Assembly: GCA_964628235.1 (NCBI GenBank)
Contig: CAZVLU010000002.1
Coordinates: forward strand, 62,001-126,000
Direction: 5' to 3'
Source: CAMAVH01 sp964628235
Lineage (GTDB): Bacteria; Pseudomonadota; Alphaproteobacteria; SMXQ01
Length of the DNA stretch: 64,000 nt
The notes beneath the pieces were generated by a model. The model did no database searches. It saw only the letters and a program-made list of their open reading frames with translations, and had not been told where the DNA came from. Positions 34,196-43,506 of this stretch are shown here, in pieces (the first letter of the stretch is position 1; every line of letters begins with the position of its first letter). The position numbers were made by a program, and so were the translations under genes.

Positions 34196-36844
34196 ATGCG
34201 CGCTTCCAGTCTCCTGACTGCGGCAGTGATCCTCGTCGTAAATGTCGGCATTTGGACGATGGTCAATCGTCCCGAGCAGCCGGCGCAGACCTTCGCCGGC
34301 CAAATCTCCGGCATGTCCTTCAGCCCCTATCAGCGCGGCCAGGACGCCAACGACGACAAGCATCCGAGCGCGGCCGACATCGATCGCGACTTGAAGCTGC
34401 TCGCCGAGAACAACGTGCAGTCGGTGCGCACCTACACCTCGCTCGACGGCATCGAGCGTACCGCCAGCCTCGCGCGCGAACACGGCCTGAAGGTGATGGC
34501 CGGCGCCTGGCTCGGCTCGAAAGACGACGTCAACAAGGCCGAAGTCGAAAGCCTGGTGCGCGAAGTGCGCGCCAACCGCAACATCGACCGCGTCATCGTC
34601 GGCAACGAAGCGATTCTGCGCGGCGAATGGACCGTGCCGCAGATCATCGAAGAGATTCGCAAGGTGCGCAAACAGGTGCGCCGGCCGATCTCGACCGCCG
34701 AGCCCTGGCACGTCTGGCACGACAATCCCGAACTGGTGAAGGAAGTCGACTTCCTCGCCGTGCAATTGCTGCCCTATTGGGAAGGCGTGCCGGTCGATCA
34801 GGCCGTACGCTATGTGCTCAAGCGCTATTACGATTTGAAGATCGCCTATCCGGGCAAGAAGATCATCCTGTCGGAAGTGGGCTGGCCGAGCGAAGGCAAG
34901 ACGCGCCAGGGCGCCGAAGCCAGCATCGTCAACCAGGCGCGCTTCACCCGCGAATTCCTCGCCGCGGCGAAGGAGCACGGCATCGAATACTTCATGATGG
35001 AAGCCTTCGACCAGCCGTGGAAGATGTCGTTCGAAGGCACCGCCGGCGGCTATTGGGGCATCTACGACGTCGACCGCAATCCGAAGTTCTCGCTGACCGG
35101 CCCGGTCGAGGAGCAGCCGTTCTGGCCCTGGCTCGCCGCCGTCTCGAGCATCCTCGGCCTGATCGCCATGATGGCCTTCCTGCCGCGCTACGACCATGTC
35201 GGCCTCGCCGGCCGCGCCATCTTCTCGGTGGTGCTGCAGGCGGTCGCCTCGGGCTCGGTGTGGATGGCCGTCGCCATCTTCTATCAATACCTGACGCCGC
35301 TGCAGGCGACGGTGCTCGGCATCCTCACGGCCTGCCAGATCATCCTCGGCATCACCATCATCTCCGAGACCTTCCAGTTCATCGAACTGCTGTGGGCGCG
35401 GCTGCGCCGCAAGATCGCGCCAGCCGCCGAGTCAGCCGCTCTGCCGGCGAGCACGCGCCGCCCCAAGGTGTCGCTGCATCTGCCGATCCATAACGAGCCG
35501 CCGCATATGGTCATGCGCACGCTCGACAGCCTGGCCAAGCTCGATTACCCCGACTTCGAGGTGATCGTGATCGACAACAATACGAAGAACCCCGACGTGT
35601 GGAAGCCGGTCGAAGCCTATTGCGCTGGCCTCGGCGCCAACTTCAAGTTCTTCCACCTCGATCCCTGGCCGGGCTTCAAGGCCGGCGCGCTCAACTTCGC
35701 GCTGACCCAGACCGATCCGGCTGCCGAAGTCGTCGGCGTCATCGACAGCGATTACATCGTGCGCGCCGACTGGCTGAAAAGCCTGGTGCCGTACTTCGCC
35801 AACCCGAAGGTGGGCTGGGTGCAGGCGCCGCAGGATCACCGCGAGTGGCAGGATCATCCCTTCAAGGCGATGATCAACTGGGAATATGCCGGCTTCTTCC
35901 ATATCGGCATGGTCCATCGCAACGAGCGCAACGCCATCATTCAGCACGGCACCATGACCCTGATCCGCAAGCAGGCCATGGAAAGCGTCGGCAACTGGGG
36001 CGAGTGGTCGATCTGCGAAGACGCCGAGCTCGGCCTGCGCATGTTGGAGCATGGCTACGAGGCGCTCTACACGACGGAGACCTTCGGCCAGGGCCTGACG
36101 CCCGACGATTTCGCCGGCTACAAGAAGCAGCGCTTCCGCTGGGTGTTCGGCGCGGTGCAGATCATCCGCCATCACGCGCGTCAGTTGTTCTTGCCGAACT
36201 TCATGCAGAAGGACGGCTCGAGCCTGACCTTTGCTCAAAGGTATCACTTCATCGCCGGCTGGCTGCCCTGGTTCGCCGACCTGATGCACCTGTTCTTCAC
36301 GGTCGGCGCGCTGTTCTGGACGATCGGCGTCATCGCCTTCCCCAAATACATCGAGTTTCCGCTCGCCATCTTCATGGTGCCGGCGCTCAGCGTCATGGCG
36401 ATGAAGTTCATGTCCTCGCTGTGGCTCTACCAGATCAAGGTGCCTTGCACGGTGGGCCAGCGCTTGGGCGCGGCGCTCGCCGCCATGTCGCTCGGCTACA
36501 CCGTGGCGCGCGGCATCCTGTCGGGCCTGTTCTTCACCTCGACGCCGTTCATGCGCACGCCGAAGTGCGAGAATCGTCCGGCGCTGATCGGCGGCTTGAT
36601 GATGGCGTGGCAGGAGGGCTTGCTGTTCATCGGCGCGCTCGTCGCCGCGTCGGCCACGGCCATCGCCTACGGCCGTTGGAATACCGAAGCCAATCTCTGG
36701 ATATTCATGCTGCTGATCCAGACGATCCCCTACGCCTCGGCCGTGGCGATTTCGCTGATTGCCGCCATGCCGGCGCGCAAACGCGCAGCGTCGGTCGCTC
36801 CGGCGACAGTCCCGCAAAACGACAGCGCGACGGTTCAGGCGTAA
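34196..36844 (+). CDS. Bifunctional GH17-GT2 membrane beta-glucan synthase
   Basis: 882 residues. After an N-terminal membrane anchor (6-22) comes a GH17-like domain (35-300) with E138 in IVGNEAIL and E227 in ILSEVGWPSEG, the expected acid/base and nucleophile. Helices follow at about 315-400. The family 2 glycosyltransferase domain (420-690) has GVIDSDYIV, ICEDAELGLRM and the processive-synthase motif QRFRW. About five C-terminal helices complete it. The layout matches rhizobial Ndv-type cyclic or linear beta-1,3/1,6-glucan synthases, where the GT2 part polymerises UDP-glucose and the GH17 part remodels glucan in the periplasm. It stands alone. Confidence 0.9.
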   Translation: MRASSLLTAAVILVVNVGIWTMVNRPEQPAQTFAGQISGMSFSPYQRGQDANDDKHPSAADIDRDLKLLAENNVQSVRTYTSLDGIERTASLAREHGLKVMAGAWLGSKDDVNKAEVESLVREVRANRNIDRVIVGNEAILRGEWTVPQIIEEIRKVRKQVRRPISTAEPWHVWHDNPELVKEVDFLAVQLLPYWEGVPVDQAVRYVLKRYYDLKIAYPGKKIILSEVGWPSEGKTRQGAEASIVNQARFTREFLAAAKEHGIEYFMMEAFDQPWKMSFEGTAGGYWGIYDVDRNPKFSLTGPVEEQPFWPWLAAVSSILGLIAMMAFLPRYDHVGLAGRAIFSVVLQAVASGSVWMAVAIFYQYLTPLQATVLGILTACQIILGITIISETFQFIELLWARLRRKIAPAAESAALPASTRRPKVSLHLPIHNEPPHMVMRTLDSLAKLDYPDFEVIVIDNNTKNPDVWKPVEAYCAGLGANFKFFHLDPWPGFKAGALNFALTQTDPAAEVVGVIDSDYIVRADWLKSLVPYFANPKVGWVQAPQDHREWQDHPFKAMINWEYAGFFHIGMVHRNERNAIIQHGTMTLIRKQAMESVGNWGEWSICEDAELGLRMLEHGYEALYTTETFGQGLTPDDFAGYKKQRFRWVFGAVQIIRHHARQLFLPNFMQKDGSSLTFAQRYHFIAGWLPWFADLMHLFFTVGALFWTIGVIAFPKYIEFPLAIFMVPALSVMAMKFMSSLWLYQIKVPCTVGQRLGAALAAMSLGYTVARGILSGLFFTSTPFMRTPKCENRPALIGGLMMAWQEGLLFIGALVAASATAIAYGRWNTEANLWIFMLLIQTIPYASAVAISLIAAMPARKRAASVAPATVPQNDSATVQA

Positions 36845-36861
36845 GCCTCGCCGCAGAGACG

Positions 36862-36895
36862 AAAAAAGGCGCGGAGAGCGATCTCCGCGCCTTTT
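36862..36895 (+). terminator. Terminator of the beta-glucan synthase gene
   Basis: AAAAAAGGCGCGGAGA pairs with TCTCCGCGCCTTTTT around GCGA, a long stem with a T-run. Confidence 0.9.
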
Positions 36896-36911
36896 TGATT
36901 CTCTACTTATT

Positions 36912-37015
36912 CCCTCCCCCCTTGTGGGGGAGGGGTAGGGTGGGGGGCAGTGCGGCGGAGAGAGCCACCCCCACCCGGCGCTGCCGCGCCGACCTCCCCC
37001 GTCGAGGGGGAGGTT
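36912..37015. repeat. Dispersed palindromic repeat, family 2 (copy 2)
   Basis: The same two-hairpin design as at 24453. The left hairpin is CCTCCCCCCTTGTGGGGGAGG and the right is CCTCCCCCGTCGAGGGGGAGG. The joining GCCACCCCCACCCGGCGCTG is almost identical to copy 1. It sits between the converging synthase and purK genes. Confidence 0.88.
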
Positions 37016-37027
37016 ATGTTTGCCGCG

Positions 37028-38143
37028 TCAGCTCTGCTGATCTTTGCGCGGATACAGCCTGTTCACGTGGCCCATTTTGCGGCCGGGGCGCGGTTCGTTT
37101 TTGCCGTAGAGATGCAGCCTGGCGCCGGGCTCGGCGAGGATGTCTTTCCAGCGCAGCACTTCGTCGCCCAGCAGGTTCTTCATCACCGCGTCGGCATGGC
37201 GCGTCGTGGCGCCCAGCGGCAGGCCGCAGACGGCGCGCACGAACTGCTCGAACTGCGAGGTGACGCAGGCATCCATCGTCCAATGGCCGGAATTGTGCGG
37301 GCGCGGGGCCAACTCATTGATGAGAATGCCGCCCTCGCGCGTGACGAACATCTCGACCGCGAGCAGGCCGACGAGATCGAGCTGTTCGGCGATGTGCCGC
37401 GCCGTGCCGATCGCCTTGTCGGCCAAATCCCGTGGGATCGCCGCCGGCGCGATGGTGGTGTCGAGCACATGATGGACATGGCGGTTCTCGACCGGATCGT
37501 AGGCGGCCCAACTGCCGTCCGGGGCGCGCGCGACGATCACCGAAATCTCGCGCTCGAAATCGACGAAGCCTTCGAGCACGCCTTCGGGGCTTGGCATATT
37601 GGCGGCGCCCATCGCCTTCCAGGCGGCCGCCGGCTTCATGCTGCCGTCGATCATCACTTGGCCCTTGCCGTCATAGCCGAGGCGGGCGGTTTTCAGCACG
37701 GCCGGGCGGCCGAGGTCGCGCAGCGCTTGCGTCAGGTCCTGCACGCTGGTGACGCGGCGGTAGGGCGCGGTCGGCGCGCCGATGGAATTGAGGAAGTCCT
37801 TTTCGCGCAGGCGGTCTTGCGCGATGGCGAGGCAGCGCGGGCCGGGCCGCACGATGACATGGCGCGCCAAGGTGGCCGCCGTGATCTCGGGGATGTTCTC
37901 GAACTCGAAGGTGACGACGGCGACGTCCTTGGCGAAGACGGCGAGCGCCGCTTCGTCGGTGTAAGACGCGACGGTGGTCTTGGCGGCGACCTGCGAAGCC
38001 GGGCTGTTCGGCTCGTCGGTATAGATATGGCAGGGATAGCCGAGGCGGGCCGCCGCCAGGGCCGTCATGCGACCGAGCTGGCCGCCGCCGAGGATGCCGA
38101 TGGTGGCCCCAGGAGAGAGCGGGGCGGACGAGGATGCGGTCAT
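37028..38143 (-). CDS. purK: 5-(carboxyamino)imidazole ribonucleotide synthase
   Basis: 371 residues. The ATP-grasp enzyme begins with the nucleotide-binding GATIGILGGGQLGRM, then FEFENIP, ARLGYDGKGQ, EGFVDFEREISVIVAR, and the metal ligands in LAVEMFVTREGGILINELAPRPHNSGH. It carboxylates AIR with ATP and bicarbonate in purine synthesis and passes the product to PurE. It lies 16 bp downstream of purE in the same transcript. Confidence 0.96.
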   Translation of the reverse strand: MTASSSAPLSPGATIGILGGGQLGRMTALAAARLGYPCHIYTDEPNSPASQVAAKTTVASYTDEAALAVFAKDVAVVTFEFENIPEITAATLARHVIVRPGPRCLAIAQDRLREKDFLNSIGAPTAPYRRVTSVQDLTQALRDLGRPAVLKTARLGYDGKGQVMIDGSMKPAAAWKAMGAANMPSPEGVLEGFVDFEREISVIVARAPDGSWAAYDPVENRHVHHVLDTTIAPAAIPRDLADKAIGTARHIAEQLDLVGLLAVEMFVTREGGILINELAPRPHNSGHWTMDACVTSQFEQFVRAVCGLPLGATTRHADAVMKNLLGDEVLRWKDILAEPGARLHLYGKNEPRPGRKMGHVNRLYPRKDQQS

Positions 38144-38159
38144 GATGGAGGGATACGGA

Positions 38160-38699
38160 CTAGCGTTTGCGCTTGGCGGGTGATTTGCGGGCCTTAGCCT
38201 TGGATGGGGCCTGATCGACCGGCGATTCGTCGACCGCGGCGGTCTGCTTGGCGCGCCAGGCGTCGAGCCGCTGGGCCAGCTTGGGATCGGTCAGCGCCAA
38301 GATGCTGGCGGCGAACAGGCCGGCGTTGATCGCCCCGGCGCGGCCGATGGCCAGCGTGCCGACGGGGATGCCGCCCGGCATCTGGACGATGGAGAGCAGG
38401 CTGTCCATTCCTTTCAAAGAATGGCTTTCGACCGGCACGCCGAGCACCGGCAGGGGGGTCATGGCGGCGGTCATGCCCGGCAGATGGGCGGCGCCGCCGG
38501 CCCCGGCGATGATGACCTGCAGGCCGCGGCTGCGCGCCGTGCCGGCATAGTCGTACAGCCGCTTGGGCGTGCGGTGGGCCGAGACGACCTTGGTTTCATG
38601 CGGGACGCCGAGGGCGTCGAGGGTTTCGGCGGCGTGGCGCATCGTCTCCCAGTCGGAGCGGCTGCCCATGATGATGCCGACGAGCGCTTTACGTGCCAT
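38160..38699 (-). CDS. purE: 5-(carboxyamino)imidazole ribonucleotide mutase
   Basis: 179 residues. IIMGSRSDWETMRHAAETLDAL, SAHRTPKRLYDYA, GAGGAAHLPGM and GVPVESHSLKGMDSLLSIVQMPGGIPV are the class I PurE motifs (SDxxxM, the SAHR loop and the GSH/MPGG region). The enzyme moves the carboxyl group of N5-CAIR to form CAIR. A Lys/Arg/Ala-rich tail of about 20 residues follows the catalytic domain. It is first in the purE-purK operon. Confidence 0.96.
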   Translation of the reverse strand: MARKALVGIIMGSRSDWETMRHAAETLDALGVPHETKVVSAHRTPKRLYDYAGTARSRGLQVIIAGAGGAAHLPGMTAAMTPLPVLGVPVESHSLKGMDSLLSIVQMPGGIPVGTLAIGRAGAINAGLFAASILALTDPKLAQRLDAWRAKQTAAVDESPVDQAPSKAKARKSPAKRKR

Positions 38700-38782
38700 G
38701 GAGGCGCCTGTGGGGACGGCCGAAACCGGGGCCCCTGAAAGGGTGACGGCGGCCGCTAAGGGCGGGCCGCCGGGAAGGCCGC

Positions 38783-38810
38783 ATTATAGGAATCGGCCAG
38801 CCCAGCGCAA
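38783..38810 (-). promoter_or_regulatory. Likely promoter of purEK
   Basis: On the minus strand TTGCGC (38810-38805) and a perfect TATAAT (38788-38783) are 16 bp apart. Transcription would start near 38776, about 75 bases upstream of purE. I saw no purine-riboswitch-like structure in the short leader. Confidence 0.6.
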
Positions 38811-39080
38811 TGGGCCAGGAGCCCGGCGGAACCTTGTAAAAAAGCCGTCTTTTCCATCCCTGGTCCATCCATGGCCGGCGCGTGGGGAGCGCTCGGTGCG
38901 CGCTCGGTCATTGACGGAGATCAAGGCGCCGGGCTGGGAACCTGGCAAGGTTTTCTGGTAAACTGCGTGCTACGCGACAGTCGTTAAGATTTATTAAGCG
39001 AGACTCGGTCATAGTCCGACCGATGTCAGTCAGGGGTGGCTCCAGAGCGGCAAGCGATGGGGCTTTGTGAAGCGGGCGAA
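38811..39080. other. Divergent intergenic region between purE and the diguanylate cyclase gene
   Basis: The rest of this 381-bp spacer has an extended -10 like TGGTAAACT near 38957 on the plus strand, a possible promoter for the GGDEF gene, and a short inverted AGCGCTCGGTGCGCGCT at 38888. No open frame or RNA family is recognised. Confidence 0.5.
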
Positions 39081-39806
39081 ATGAAGATCGGCGAGTCAAA
39101 ACCGGTGACGCGGACCGCGTCCGTGGCCAAACGCGCCGCGACTGGCGAGAGCGGTGCGGCCGCGCCGGCGATGCGCGCGGGCGATGCGATCTCCATCATG
39201 GGCATCCCCGAGTCGGAACTGACGCCCAAGGTGCGCTCTGCCATCATGAGCCTGCTGCAGGAAGTCGATCGCCTGCGCCAGGACGTCGAAGACGGCAAGA
39301 AACGCGTCGCCTTCCTTGAAAAGCTCGCCGACCAGGACACCCTTGTGCCGATCGCCAACCGCCGCGCCTTCGTGCGCGAGCTGTCGCGCATGATCGCCTT
39401 CGCCGAACGCTACGGCACGCCGTCGAGCGTGCTTTATTTCGACATCAACGGCCTCAAGATCATCAACGACAATCTCGGCCATGCGGCGGGCGACGCGGCG
39501 ATTCGCCATGTCGCCGCCGTGCTGACCGGCAATATTCGCGAATCCGACACCGTCGGCCGTCTCGGCGGCGACGAATTCGGCGTGCTGCTCGCCAACGCGC
39601 CGCAAGCGGCCGCTCTCGAAAAAGCGGCGGCGCTCGCCGGCAAGATCGAGGCGGTGCCGTTCGAATGGGACGGCAAGCACATCCCGCTGCGCGTCGCGCA
39701 TGGCGCGCACAGCTTCACCGGCGGCGAAGACGCCGCCAAGGCGCTCGCCGAAGCCGACAAGGCGATGTACGAGCGCAAGCAGGCCGAGAAAAAAGACGCC
39801 GAGTAG
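39081..39806 (+). CDS. Diguanylate cyclase (single GGDEF domain)
   Basis: 241 residues from ATG 39081; a GTG at 39036 and an ATG at 39057 are alternatives. A short N-terminal part (1-45) has no sensor domain and is followed by a coiled-coil linker (SLLQEVDRLRQDVEDGKKR). The GGDEF domain contains DTLVPIANRRAF, LYFDINGLKIINDNLGHAAGD and the signature GRLGGDEFGV. The active site is intact, so it should make cyclic di-GMP from two GTP. No RxxD inhibitory site stands out before the signature. It is transcribed alone. Confidence 0.9.
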   Translation: MKIGESKPVTRTASVAKRAATGESGAAAPAMRAGDAISIMGIPESELTPKVRSAIMSLLQEVDRLRQDVEDGKKRVAFLEKLADQDTLVPIANRRAFVRELSRMIAFAERYGTPSSVLYFDINGLKIINDNLGHAAGDAAIRHVAAVLTGNIRESDTVGRLGGDEFGVLLANAPQAAALEKAAALAGKIEAVPFEWDGKHIPLRVAHGAHSFTGGEDAAKALAEADKAMYERKQAEKKDAE

Positions 39807-39891
39807 GCGTCTTTGGCGCTTGAGCGCTATCAAGATCGATACTCTGGCCAAGCCCGAGTATGGCGATTATCAATAGCAAGCATTTCCAATT

Positions 39892-40004
39892 CGTCATGCC
39901 CGCACGTCGTGCGTCAGCACGCATCCGCATGACTTGCGGGCATCCACGCCTTTTTTATTGCCGCATCGTCAGGCGTGGATGCCCGGGGCAAGCCCGGGCA
40001 TGAC
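39892..40004. repeat. Dispersed palindromic repeat, family 1 (copy 2)
   Basis: It begins TCGTCATGCCCGCAC and ends GCCCGGGGCAAGCCCGGGC-ATGAC, with the inverted ATCCACGCC and GGCGTGGAT arms seen at 20562. The left half is longer here because of a partial duplication (GCACGTCGTGCGTCAGCACGC). It lies between the converging diguanylate cyclase and YdcH genes. Confidence 0.85.
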
Positions 40005-40053
40005 GGAATTTTGAATGATGTTTTATGCTAAGCGATGTCGCCCCAGAGGGGCG

Positions 40054-40266
40054 CTAAGCGATGATATCCGGCAACAGCTCGCTTTCGAGCTTCTGAATCA
40101 TGTCGCGCAGCACCAGCTTGCGCTTTTTCAGCCGCTGCACGCGCAATTGGTCGAACGGCGCTTGATCGACGACGCGGGCGATCACATCGTCGAGGTCGCG
40201 ATGTTCTGCCCGAAGATCTTCGAGCCGTTTGCGCAGATCGTCGCGGTCGCCGGGTGCCATGTTCAT
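40054..40266 (-). CDS. YdcH/DUF465-family small protein (copy 1)
   Basis: 70 residues, almost entirely helical. RKRLEDLRAEHRDLDDVIARV, then FDQLRVQRLKKRKLVLRDMIQKLE and a PDIIA end are the DUF465 pattern, a two-helix coiled-coil hairpin. The function is unknown. A second member lies at 42318. It is divergent from the phosphofructokinase gene. Confidence 0.9.
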   Translation of the reverse strand: MNMAPGDRDDLRKRLEDLRAEHRDLDDVIARVVDQAPFDQLRVQRLKKRKLVLRDMIQKLESELLPDIIA

Positions 40267-40437
40267 CGCGGTCGATCTTAGCAGAGGTCGGCGGCATTTT
40301 CGAGACTGCGTTCCCAGCCGCCCTGCGCGCTGCGGCCCCAGCGTGAGCGGGTGGGCGACAGGGGCGTGAGCCGGTGGACTGGAGAGGCGTGATCGGCCAT
40401 GCTAGGGGCCGGTCTCGTCTCGTTGTTGGTTTTCTCC

Positions 40438-41532
40438 ATGTCCTCTCCCGGCACGCGCATCGGCATCCTCACCAGCGGCGGCGACTGCGCCGGCTTGAAC
40501 GCGGTGATCCGCGCCGTGGTGTTTCGCGCCGTCCACACCTATGGCTGGGAAGTGGTCGGCTTGCGTCAGGGCACGCTCGGCTTGTTGCAGCGTCCGCCCG
40601 ACACGATGCATTTGGATGTCGGCATGTTCTCGGGCTCGATCCTGCGCGAGAGCGGCACGATGTTGGGCACCACCAACACGGGCGATCCCTTCGCTTTCCC
40701 GATGGCCGACGGCCGCAAGCAGGATCGCTCGGCCGAGGTGATCGAAGGCTATCGCCAACTGGGTCTTTCGGGCCTCGTCGTCATCGGCGGCGACGGCTCC
40801 TTCCGCATCCTGAACAAGCTGGCGCGCCAGGGCGACATTCCCATCGTCGGCGTCCCCAAGACGATCGACAACGACGTCGGCCGCACCGAAAATTCCATCG
40901 GCTTCATCACCGCCGTCAACGTGGCGACGGAAGCCCTCGACCGTTTGCAGCCGACGGCGGCGAGCCATCGGCGCGTCATGATTCTCGAAGTGATGGGGCG
41001 CGACGCCGGCCATATCGCGCTGGCGAGCGGCATCGCCGGCGGCGCCGACATCATCCTGCTGCCGGAAATTCCCTGGAAGCTCGAGCATCTCGCCGCCAAA
41101 ATTCGGCGGGTCCGCGATGAGGAGGGCCGCAATTTCGCGCTCGTCGTCGTCGCCGAAGGCGTGAAAACGCCGGACGGCCGCTCCGTCACCCAGATGGATG
41201 TCGAAGGCAAAATCCGCTACGGCGGCATCGGCCATTATCTCGGCGACCATTTGGCCGAAGCGGCCAAGGCGGAGACTCGCGTTACCGTGCTCGGCCATGT
41301 GCAGCGCGGCGGCAGCCCGGCCACCACCGACCGCGTGCTCGCCTCGGCCTTCGGCGTCGCCGCCGTCGATCTGCTCGCCGCCGGCAAATATCGCCGTATG
41401 GTCACCTGGCAAAATCGCCATGTCGTCGATGTGCCGATCGAAGACACCATCTCGGGCCCCGGCGGCGTCAACATCGACGGCGACCTGGTGCGCACGGCGC
41501 GCGGCCTCGGCATTTGTCTCGGTGACGCATGA
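40438..41532 (+). CDS. ATP-type 6-phosphofructokinase (mixed-group)
   Basis: 364 residues from ATG 40438 (MSSPGTRIGILTSGGDCAGLN). GGDGS (117-121) has the Gly typical of ATP users, while PKTIDND (140-146) has the Lys typical of pyrophosphate users. This combination marks the group III/mixed PFK clade, in which ATP use is expected. LEVMGRDAGHIAL and VLGHVQRGGSPATTDR complete the site. It phosphorylates fructose 6-phosphate in glycolysis. An upstream ATG at 40399 would add 13 hydrophobic residues unlike the family. The next gene follows 13 bp later. Confidence 0.93.
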   Translation: MSSPGTRIGILTSGGDCAGLNAVIRAVVFRAVHTYGWEVVGLRQGTLGLLQRPPDTMHLDVGMFSGSILRESGTMLGTTNTGDPFAFPMADGRKQDRSAEVIEGYRQLGLSGLVVIGGDGSFRILNKLARQGDIPIVGVPKTIDNDVGRTENSIGFITAVNVATEALDRLQPTAASHRRVMILEVMGRDAGHIALASGIAGGADIILLPEIPWKLEHLAAKIRRVRDEEGRNFALVVVAEGVKTPDGRSVTQMDVEGKIRYGGIGHYLGDHLAEAAKAETRVTVLGHVQRGGSPATTDRVLASAFGVAAVDLLAAGKYRRMVTWQNRHVVDVPIEDTISGPGGVNIDGDLVRTARGLGICLGDA

Positions 41533-41545
41533 GGGGTGACGCTTG

Positions 41546-42118
41546 ATGGAGTTTCCCGATCACCCGTTTTGGGATTTTGCGATCGACGTCTATCGCCGCC
41601 CCGGCGTGTCCGATGCCTGCCTGAAACTGCAGGAGCCCTATCACCTCGACGTCAACCTGCTGCTGTTTTGCGGCTGGACCGGCGCCTTCGGCATGGGCCG
41701 GTTGTCGCATGAGGAAATCGCGCGCTGCCGCGACGCGGTGGCGGGTTGGCACGACAACGTGGTGCGCGCCTTGCGCGGCGTGCGCCGCCTGCTCAAGGAC
41801 GGCTTCGCCGATTTGCCGGCGGAGCTCGGCGAGATCAGCGGGGCCTTGCGCAAGCAGATCCAGGCGCGCGAGATCGACGCCGAACATCTCGAGCAATTGA
41901 TTCTCGTCGGCACCGTGCATCGCGTGCCGAACGACCATCTCGGCGCGTCGGAAAAGTTCGCCGACGCGGCGGACAACATGGCGGCTTATTGCCGCGCGCT
42001 CGACGCCAAGTTCGACGAGAGCGACCGCGCGGCATTGACGGTCATTCTTGCCGCTATGTTCCCGGCGCAGGCCGAACAAGCTGCGCGTAGGGCGATCGAC
42101 GCTGCTGCCCGCGCTTAA
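41546..42118 (+). CDS. TIGR02444-family protein
   Basis: 190 residues from ATG 41546; a TTG three bases earlier is also in frame. FPDHPFWDFAIDVYRRPGVSDACLKLQ and YHLDVNLLLFCGW are the hallmark of this small proteobacterial family. The rest is helical with no known catalytic motif. The function is unknown. Its position right after the phosphofructokinase gene suggests a shared transcript. Confidence 0.85.
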   Translation: MEFPDHPFWDFAIDVYRRPGVSDACLKLQEPYHLDVNLLLFCGWTGAFGMGRLSHEEIARCRDAVAGWHDNVVRALRGVRRLLKDGFADLPAELGEISGALRKQIQAREIDAEHLEQLILVGTVHRVPNDHLGASEKFADAADNMAAYCRALDAKFDESDRAALTVILAAMFPAQAEQAARRAIDAAARA

Positions 42119-42317
42119 CCGGCGCGCCTGAAAAGGTTTCGCCGAATCAAGGCTGAAGCGCGTTCGAAAATTTGCTTCGATGCGAAGATAATTTTCATGC
42201 GCGCCGCGCTTGCGCTTATTGCGTCGGGCGAGTCGCTTTCGGTTGCCATCCCCGTCCGTCGGTCTAAGATCATTGTGCTGATGGTTCTCACGTCTCTAAC
42301 AAAAGAGGAGAACAGGA

Positions 42318-42491
42318 ATGGCGATTGAGCAACGTATCGAGACGCTTAAAGCCAACCATGCGTCGCTTGAAGCGGCGCTGCATGCGGAGATTATCCGTCC
42401 TCATCCCGATGATGGACGCATCCGCGATCTCAAGCGAACCAAGCTTCGCCTCAAAGACGAAATAACCCGGCTCAAACCCACCGACGCCTGA
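42318..42491 (+). CDS. YdcH/DUF465-family small protein (copy 2)
   Basis: 57 residues: MAIEQRIETLKANHASLEAA, then a short Pro-containing turn (IRPHPDDGR), then IRDLKRTKLRLKDEITRLK. This is a helical hairpin like the gene at 40054 but shorter. A good Shine-Dalgarno AGAGGAG lies about 10 bp before the ATG. The function is unknown. Confidence 0.82.
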   Translation: MAIEQRIETLKANHASLEAALHAEIIRPHPDDGRIRDLKRTKLRLKDEITRLKPTDA

Positions 42492-42591
42492 CGCGCCGGC
42501 TCCATTCGCTCGCGTGCAAACGCGCCCGCTTGCTCGTTGGCGCCCGCCTGTCGGCCTGACAGGCGGGCGTTAAAACGAATCTGCGTGACGC

Positions 42592-43305
42592 TTAGTTGGT
42601 GGTTTCGCCGACCGGCTGGCCGTTCGAATCCGCCTCGTCGCCGCCAGTCTCGGATTCGGTTTGATCGAGCGCCGCGTCGTCGGCGACATCATCCGCCATG
42701 TCGTCGGTTTGATCGTCGGCGTCGGGCGCCTCTCCGAGCGCGGCTTTGCGCTCGGCGCGCGCCTTGCGTTGTTCGGCGCGAGCTTTGATGCGGCGGGCGC
42801 GCTGCACGGCGCTATGCAGCTCTTCGAGGCTGCACATGCCGAGGTCGACCGGATCGCGCGGCTTGATCGCCGCGGCTTTCCAATGGGTCTTGCTGCGCAC
42901 GGCGGTGAGCGTCGCCTTGGTCGTGCCGACCAGCTTGCAGATCTGCGCGTCGGTCAGCTCGGGATATTGACGGAGCAGCCAAGCGATCGCGTCCGGGCGC
43001 TCCTGGCGCTTGGAGACAGGCGTGTAGCGCGGGCCCTTCGACTTGGCCTTGGGCAGCGACTCGGGCGGCGGCGCCATCTTGAGGCGCGCCTTCGGATCGG
43101 CGGCGACGCGGTCGATCTCTTCTTTCGTCAACTGCGCGTTGACGATCGGATCGAGGCCGACGATGCCGGTGGCGACTTCGCCGTCGGCGATCGCTTGCAC
43201 CTCAAGCATGTGCATGCCGCAGAAATCGGCGATCTGGTCGAAGGTGAGGCCCGTGTTTTCGACCAACCAGACGGCGGTGGCCTTGGGCATCAACGGGAGA
43301 GGCAT
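42592..43305 (-). CDS. DUF1013 protein, TrcR-type cell-cycle transcriptional regulator
   Basis: 237 residues. KATAVWLVENTGLTFDQIADFCGMH is an N-terminal helix-turn-helix-like unit. A second such unit is AIAWLLRQYPELTDAQICKLVGTTKATLTAV near 105-140, followed by SKTHW. These are the features of the alphaproteobacterial DUF1013 family, known in Caulobacter as the cell-cycle regulator TrcR. The last 50 residues are strongly acidic (DDQTDDMADDVADD), which is common in the family. It likely binds RNA polymerase or DNA; targets are not predictable here. Confidence 0.87.
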   Translation of the reverse strand: MPLPLMPKATAVWLVENTGLTFDQIADFCGMHMLEVQAIADGEVATGIVGLDPIVNAQLTKEEIDRVAADPKARLKMAPPPESLPKAKSKGPRYTPVSKRQERPDAIAWLLRQYPELTDAQICKLVGTTKATLTAVRSKTHWKAAAIKPRDPVDLGMCSLEELHSAVQRARRIKARAEQRKARAERKAALGEAPDADDQTDDMADDVADDAALDQTESETGGDEADSNGQPVGETTN

Positions 43306-43506
43306 GCGAACTCCTTGAAAGCGTCGGATTTGAAAGCGCCTGGCGCGCCGCGGGGAGGGCCATCCCTCCGCGCCGGCAGCCGCCGGACGGCAAATTTTGT
43401 GAAGTACAGATATAATGCCTGCCGCAGCGGCATGAAAGGCAGCGATCCAATAATCAAATAACGCATTGGATTTGTTATATAAACCTTTTTCTCGCAGGAG
43501 AGCGCG

